From G020350405 sp964513655 (lineage in GTDB: Bacteria > Planctomycetota > Phycisphaerae > Sedimentisphaerales > Anaerobacaceae): a DNA stretch of 5,834 nt. Below, in pieces: positions 4,183-5,834 of this stretch. Made by a program: the position numbers and the translations under genes. The stretch is from the NCBI GenBank assembly GCA_964513655.1, contig CAZENQ010000141.1, positions 1-5,834 on the forward strand. Direction: 5' to 3'. The notes beneath the pieces were generated by a model. The model did no database searches. It saw nothing but the letters and a program-made list of their open reading frames with translations, and was not told the origin of the DNA. Every line of letters begins with the position of its first letter. Positions within the stretch are counted from its first letter, which is position 1.

Positions 4183-4977
4183 TTACTGCGGAAACAGAGT
4201 AGGGTGGGACTTTGGTGGGTAGAAGACACCGAGAACGATGAACTGTTTTGGGCGCTGCCACATGTTACCGACGTAGAAATAGGTATCTTTCTTGGGGCCG
4301 CAAAGCTCATCGAACCATGTTTGTCTTATTTGAGACAGCAAAACGGTCTCGTCCTTATACCTGCGACGCCAGGTTCGGTATGCCTGCATTAGTTCCCAAT
4401 CATGTATCATAAGTTTATGGCCGGGGCAATCAGGGTAGTCGGCGCATTTAAATTTGTAGTAGAAACTGAATGGTATCTGTTCAATGGGAGCCAATTTTCT
4501 ATCGAAGAGGTGATGTTGGTTGTAGGCAGCTCGGCGTTTCTTTTCGTTCTTTGGAGTAGTTTTGCTAATCTCGAATCGGATATCAGCAGGTTTAAAGATA
4601 CCCAGGGATTTACGAGCAGGGACGTCTTGCAATATTCTACAAAAGGATGGAGATAGAGCCTTCAAAACGATTTTCTTTCGTTCCGACCAGTTGTTTCTCG
4701 TGTCCAGGCGGCTTAGTATTTCGATGGTGTCTTGATCGACTTTATAGCTCTCGATGCGTTTATCCCTTGTAGGTCTCTGGCACTTGACAGAAATGATACT
4801 ATATTTTGGGAACTGTCTATTGTAGTCGAGAAGTCTAAATGGTATAGGGTAAAGCCTTATCCAATCGCCTGTTTGTAAATCAATGCCCGCACAACAGTTG
4901 GTTTCTTGATATTTTTTGGAGGCATTCGGTGGAGCCTTGACGGTGATTAGGACACGCTTGGTTTTGGGTGTGACCAT
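4183..4977 (-). CDS. Conserved hypothetical protein, partner of DUF488 protein
   Basis: A 264-residue soluble protein, second gene of a two-gene minus-strand operon. The N-terminal segment RVLITVKAPPNASKKYQET, then CCAGI, WIRLYPIPFRLLD (39-51) and FPKYSIISV are hallmarks of a conserved family that, from memory, is often encoded beside DUF488 genes. Its function is unknown. The C-terminal half carries C178-x5-C184-P-G-H187, a possible metal site, followed by IHDWE, a helical stretch, TYFYVGN and a final strand FIVLGVFYPP. Length is typical for what I recall. The gap from the DUF488 stop is 18 bases; the ribosome binding site is poor (GCGGGG), which suggests translational coupling. A role in nucleic-acid or nucleotide chemistry, perhaps defence, is plausible but only inferred from the company it keeps. 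Confidence 0.8.
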   Translation of the reverse strand: MVTPKTKRVLITVKAPPNASKKYQETNCCAGIDLQTGDWIRLYPIPFRLLDYNRQFPKYSIISVKCQRPTRDKRIESYKVDQDTIEILSRLDTRNNWSERKKIVLKALSPSFCRILQDVPARKSLGIFKPADIRFEISKTTPKNEKKRRAAYNQHHLFDRKLAPIEQIPFSFYYKFKCADYPDCPGHKLMIHDWELMQAYRTWRRRYKDETVLLSQIRQTWFDELCGPKKDTYFYVGNMWQRPKQFIVLGVFYPPKSHPTLFPQ

Positions 4978-4995
4978 ATTGCCCCGCGTATGAAA

Positions 4996-5436
4996 TTAGA
5001 TATGCATTATTTGAAGGCCATTGCCGTTTCGTTGTTTGATCTTTTTGGCAACGAGCTTACGGTGGCATTTGGCTGCAAGATGCTCGAAGCACATTAGACA
5101 GCAGGTATTATTCATAGCATATTTGTAGGCGGTCTGGATGGCGTCTTTCCTGGCGGTGAGGTAGGCGTCCATTTCTTTGAAGAAAGTTGTGTAATCAAGA
5201 GTTGATTTGAGCTTTTGTCTTATGGGCTTAGGAGTTCCGAGGTCGGCGAGATGAACGTACTGAATTTTTGCGCGGCTTAGTCTTCGAGCAAGTTGGTTTT
5301 TTGAAAAGCCGGGTTTTCTCGAAAGGGGAAGTGCCCTTACGTCGAGAATGTAATCTACGTTTTTCGTTAGTAAATCAGCAATGAAGGCATCAATGCTGGT
5401 ACCCTCGTATCCGACTGTGAATAAATGCCTGGGCAT
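4996..5436 (-). CDS. DUF488 family protein
   Basis: A 146-residue protein with all DUF488 hallmarks: N-terminal FTVGYEGTSIDAFI (6-19), DVRALPLSRKPGFSK (32-46), YVHLADLGTPK, and near the C-terminus C116-F-E118 with C124-H125-R126. The conserved Cys, Glu and CHR residues suggest a catalytic or metal site, but the family's reaction is not established. Length is near the usual minimum (about 140-180), so it looks complete. The ATG at 5436 places the VGYEG motif where the family has it. The ribosome binding site AGG is weak and about 9 bases away. It is the first gene of the operon with the 264-residue partner and is divergent from the broken channel gene, 27 bases between starts. One possible promoter is visible (5471-5500). 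Confidence 0.92.
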   Translation of the reverse strand: MPRHLFTVGYEGTSIDAFIADLLTKNVDYILDVRALPLSRKPGFSKNQLARRLSRAKIQYVHLADLGTPKPIRQKLKSTLDYTTFFKEMDAYLTARKDAIQTAYKYAMNNTCCLMCFEHLAAKCHRKLVAKKIKQRNGNGLQIMHI

Positions 5437-5470
5437 AATGCTGAACCTAAAAGGAGATAGACAATACCTA

Positions 5471-5500
5471 AGTATATCATATTTTTCGACAGGTTAGCAA
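5471..5500 (-). promoter_or_regulatory. Possible promoter of the DUF488 operon
   Basis: On the minus strand, TTGCTA (5495-5500, four of six) is followed after 18 bases by TATACT (5471-5476, five of six). An overlapping TATGAT (5476-5481) is an alternative -10. The leader to the ATG would be about 28 bases. The promoter overlaps the 5' end of the divergent channel gene. An A/T-rich inverted repeat (AGCAAAAA at 5496-5503, TTTTTGCT at 5512-5519) lies over the -35 and could be an operator. Confidence 0.45.
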
Positions 5501-5628
5501 AAAAACTGAAGTTTTTGCTGTTAATGGTCTGGGATGCGGCTTCGGGAGATCATGCGAGCTGTGCGTACTTGTGGCCGGCGGGGATTGTGAATGATTTGAC
5601 TGTTGAGGGGCAGGAGGCATTATGGCAC

Positions 5629-5696
5629 TGACCCCCCAACGCCCTTTGGGGTTGAGGGGCTAAGCACGTGAGGGCGTTGCCCTCATTGGGGAGTAG
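5629..5696. repeat. 68-base palindrome-rich insertion in the channel gene
   Basis: It contains CAACGCCCT (5637-5645) and AGGGCGTTG (5671-5679), a perfect 9-bp inverted repeat. Each half also folds locally: CCCC with GGGG plus CAAC with GTTG in 5632-5659, and GAGGGC, GTT, GCCCTC in 5670-5684. It separates EALWH from SVGETLGFGD and carries stops in the flanking coding frames. It could be a small REP-type or miniature mobile palindrome; no clear target-site duplication is visible. The exact borders are uncertain by several bases. Confidence 0.55.
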
Positions 5697-5834
5697 TCGG
5701 TGGGCGAGACGCTTGGTTTTGGAGATATGTATGCGAACAAGGGCAGCATAGCGGGGCACGTGATATTGGCGGTGCAGGTGATATTGGGATATGTACTGTT
5801 GGGGGCGCTGGTAACTCGATTTGCGGTATTGTTT

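Larger units (their letters stand above)
5464..5834 (+). pseudogene. Potassium channel gene, interrupted, 3' end outside the window
   Basis: From 5697 to the edge, 46 codons read as pore and second membrane helix of a two-TM channel: SVGETLGFGD with selectivity filter TLGFGD (5709-5726), a short loop, then a hydrophobic helix (HVILAVQVILGYVLLGALV) and RFAVLF. Upstream in another frame, 5464-5628 reads IPKYIIFFDRLAKKLK, LLLMVWDAASGDHASCAYL, then WPAGIVNDLTVEGQEALWH. EALWH followed by SV matches the entry of the pore helix (compare ALWWSV in KcsA). Between them lie 68 bases that shift the frame and bring stops. AAAAGGAG at 5449-5456 has perfect spacing to an ATA at 5464 where ATG would be expected. 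The first membrane helix looks short and polar. I conclude a broken gene. Translation from the ATG at 5524 would give only 35 residues. Confidence 0.7.

Noticed and set aside
4204..4656. Plus-strand frames of 62 and 84 codons inside the 264-residue gene
   Set aside because: Antisense to a protein with clear conserved motifs; no ribosome binding sites.
4183..5436. Membership of a known DNA-modification gene cluster such as Dnd or Dpd
   Set aside because: None of the recognisable components of those systems is present in the window, and DUF488 is not a core member as far as I know.
5550..5759. 69-codon minus-strand frame at the right end
   Set aside because: Antisense to the channel pore sequence TLGFGD and to the palindromic insertion.

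Overview
The window looks like part of a bacterial chromosome from an uncultured Gram-negative-type organism. It shows bacterial Shine-Dalgarno sites, sigma70-like promoter hexamers and two lipoprotein signal peptides. Gene density is moderate and the intergenic DNA is unusually rich in palindromes and short repeats. A Planctomycetota-like lineage would fit this style, but that is only a guess: nothing in the window is taxonomically decisive.

Left part (1-1372): a 286-residue Ala/Glu/Gly-rich protein of unknown function, followed by a 63-codon Cys-rich ORF. A perfect intrinsic terminator hairpin lies inside the 5' part of that small ORF. The pair is bracketed by a diverged inverted repeat (1-150 against 1221-1372). 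The left arm is a frameshifted relic of the small ORF's 3' half.

Middle-left (1373-2576): 629 bases with no intact gene separate the small ORF from gntR. They hold two 41-base repeats built from 10-base units, A-tracts phased at 10 bases (predicted curved DNA), an operator-like palindrome followed by a possible truncated ORF, a heptanucleotide repeat and a REP-like palindrome. They also hold a relic of the 3' end of a second gntR gene. An intact YtrA-type GntR repressor follows, with its own TTGACA promoter. It has no adjacent ABC transporter, so its target is not evident.

Middle-right (2577-4121): a small lipoprotein on the minus strand, a hypothetical protein on the plus strand and a second small lipoprotein on the plus strand. 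A recurrent 25-base box with a -10-like core (TAAAAT or TAGAAT followed by GG) occurs three times. Two copies sit 42-43 bases ahead of start codons, and a shorter version lies ahead of the minus-strand lipoprotein.

Right part (4183-5834): a minus-strand two-gene operon of a DUF488 protein and a 264-residue conserved protein. This is the strongest candidate for an uncharacterised functional module here. Divergent from it, running off the right edge, is a two-TM-type potassium channel gene that looks broken: its expected ATG reads ATA, and a 68-base palindrome-rich segment with stops and a frameshift sits directly before the TLGFGD selectivity filter.
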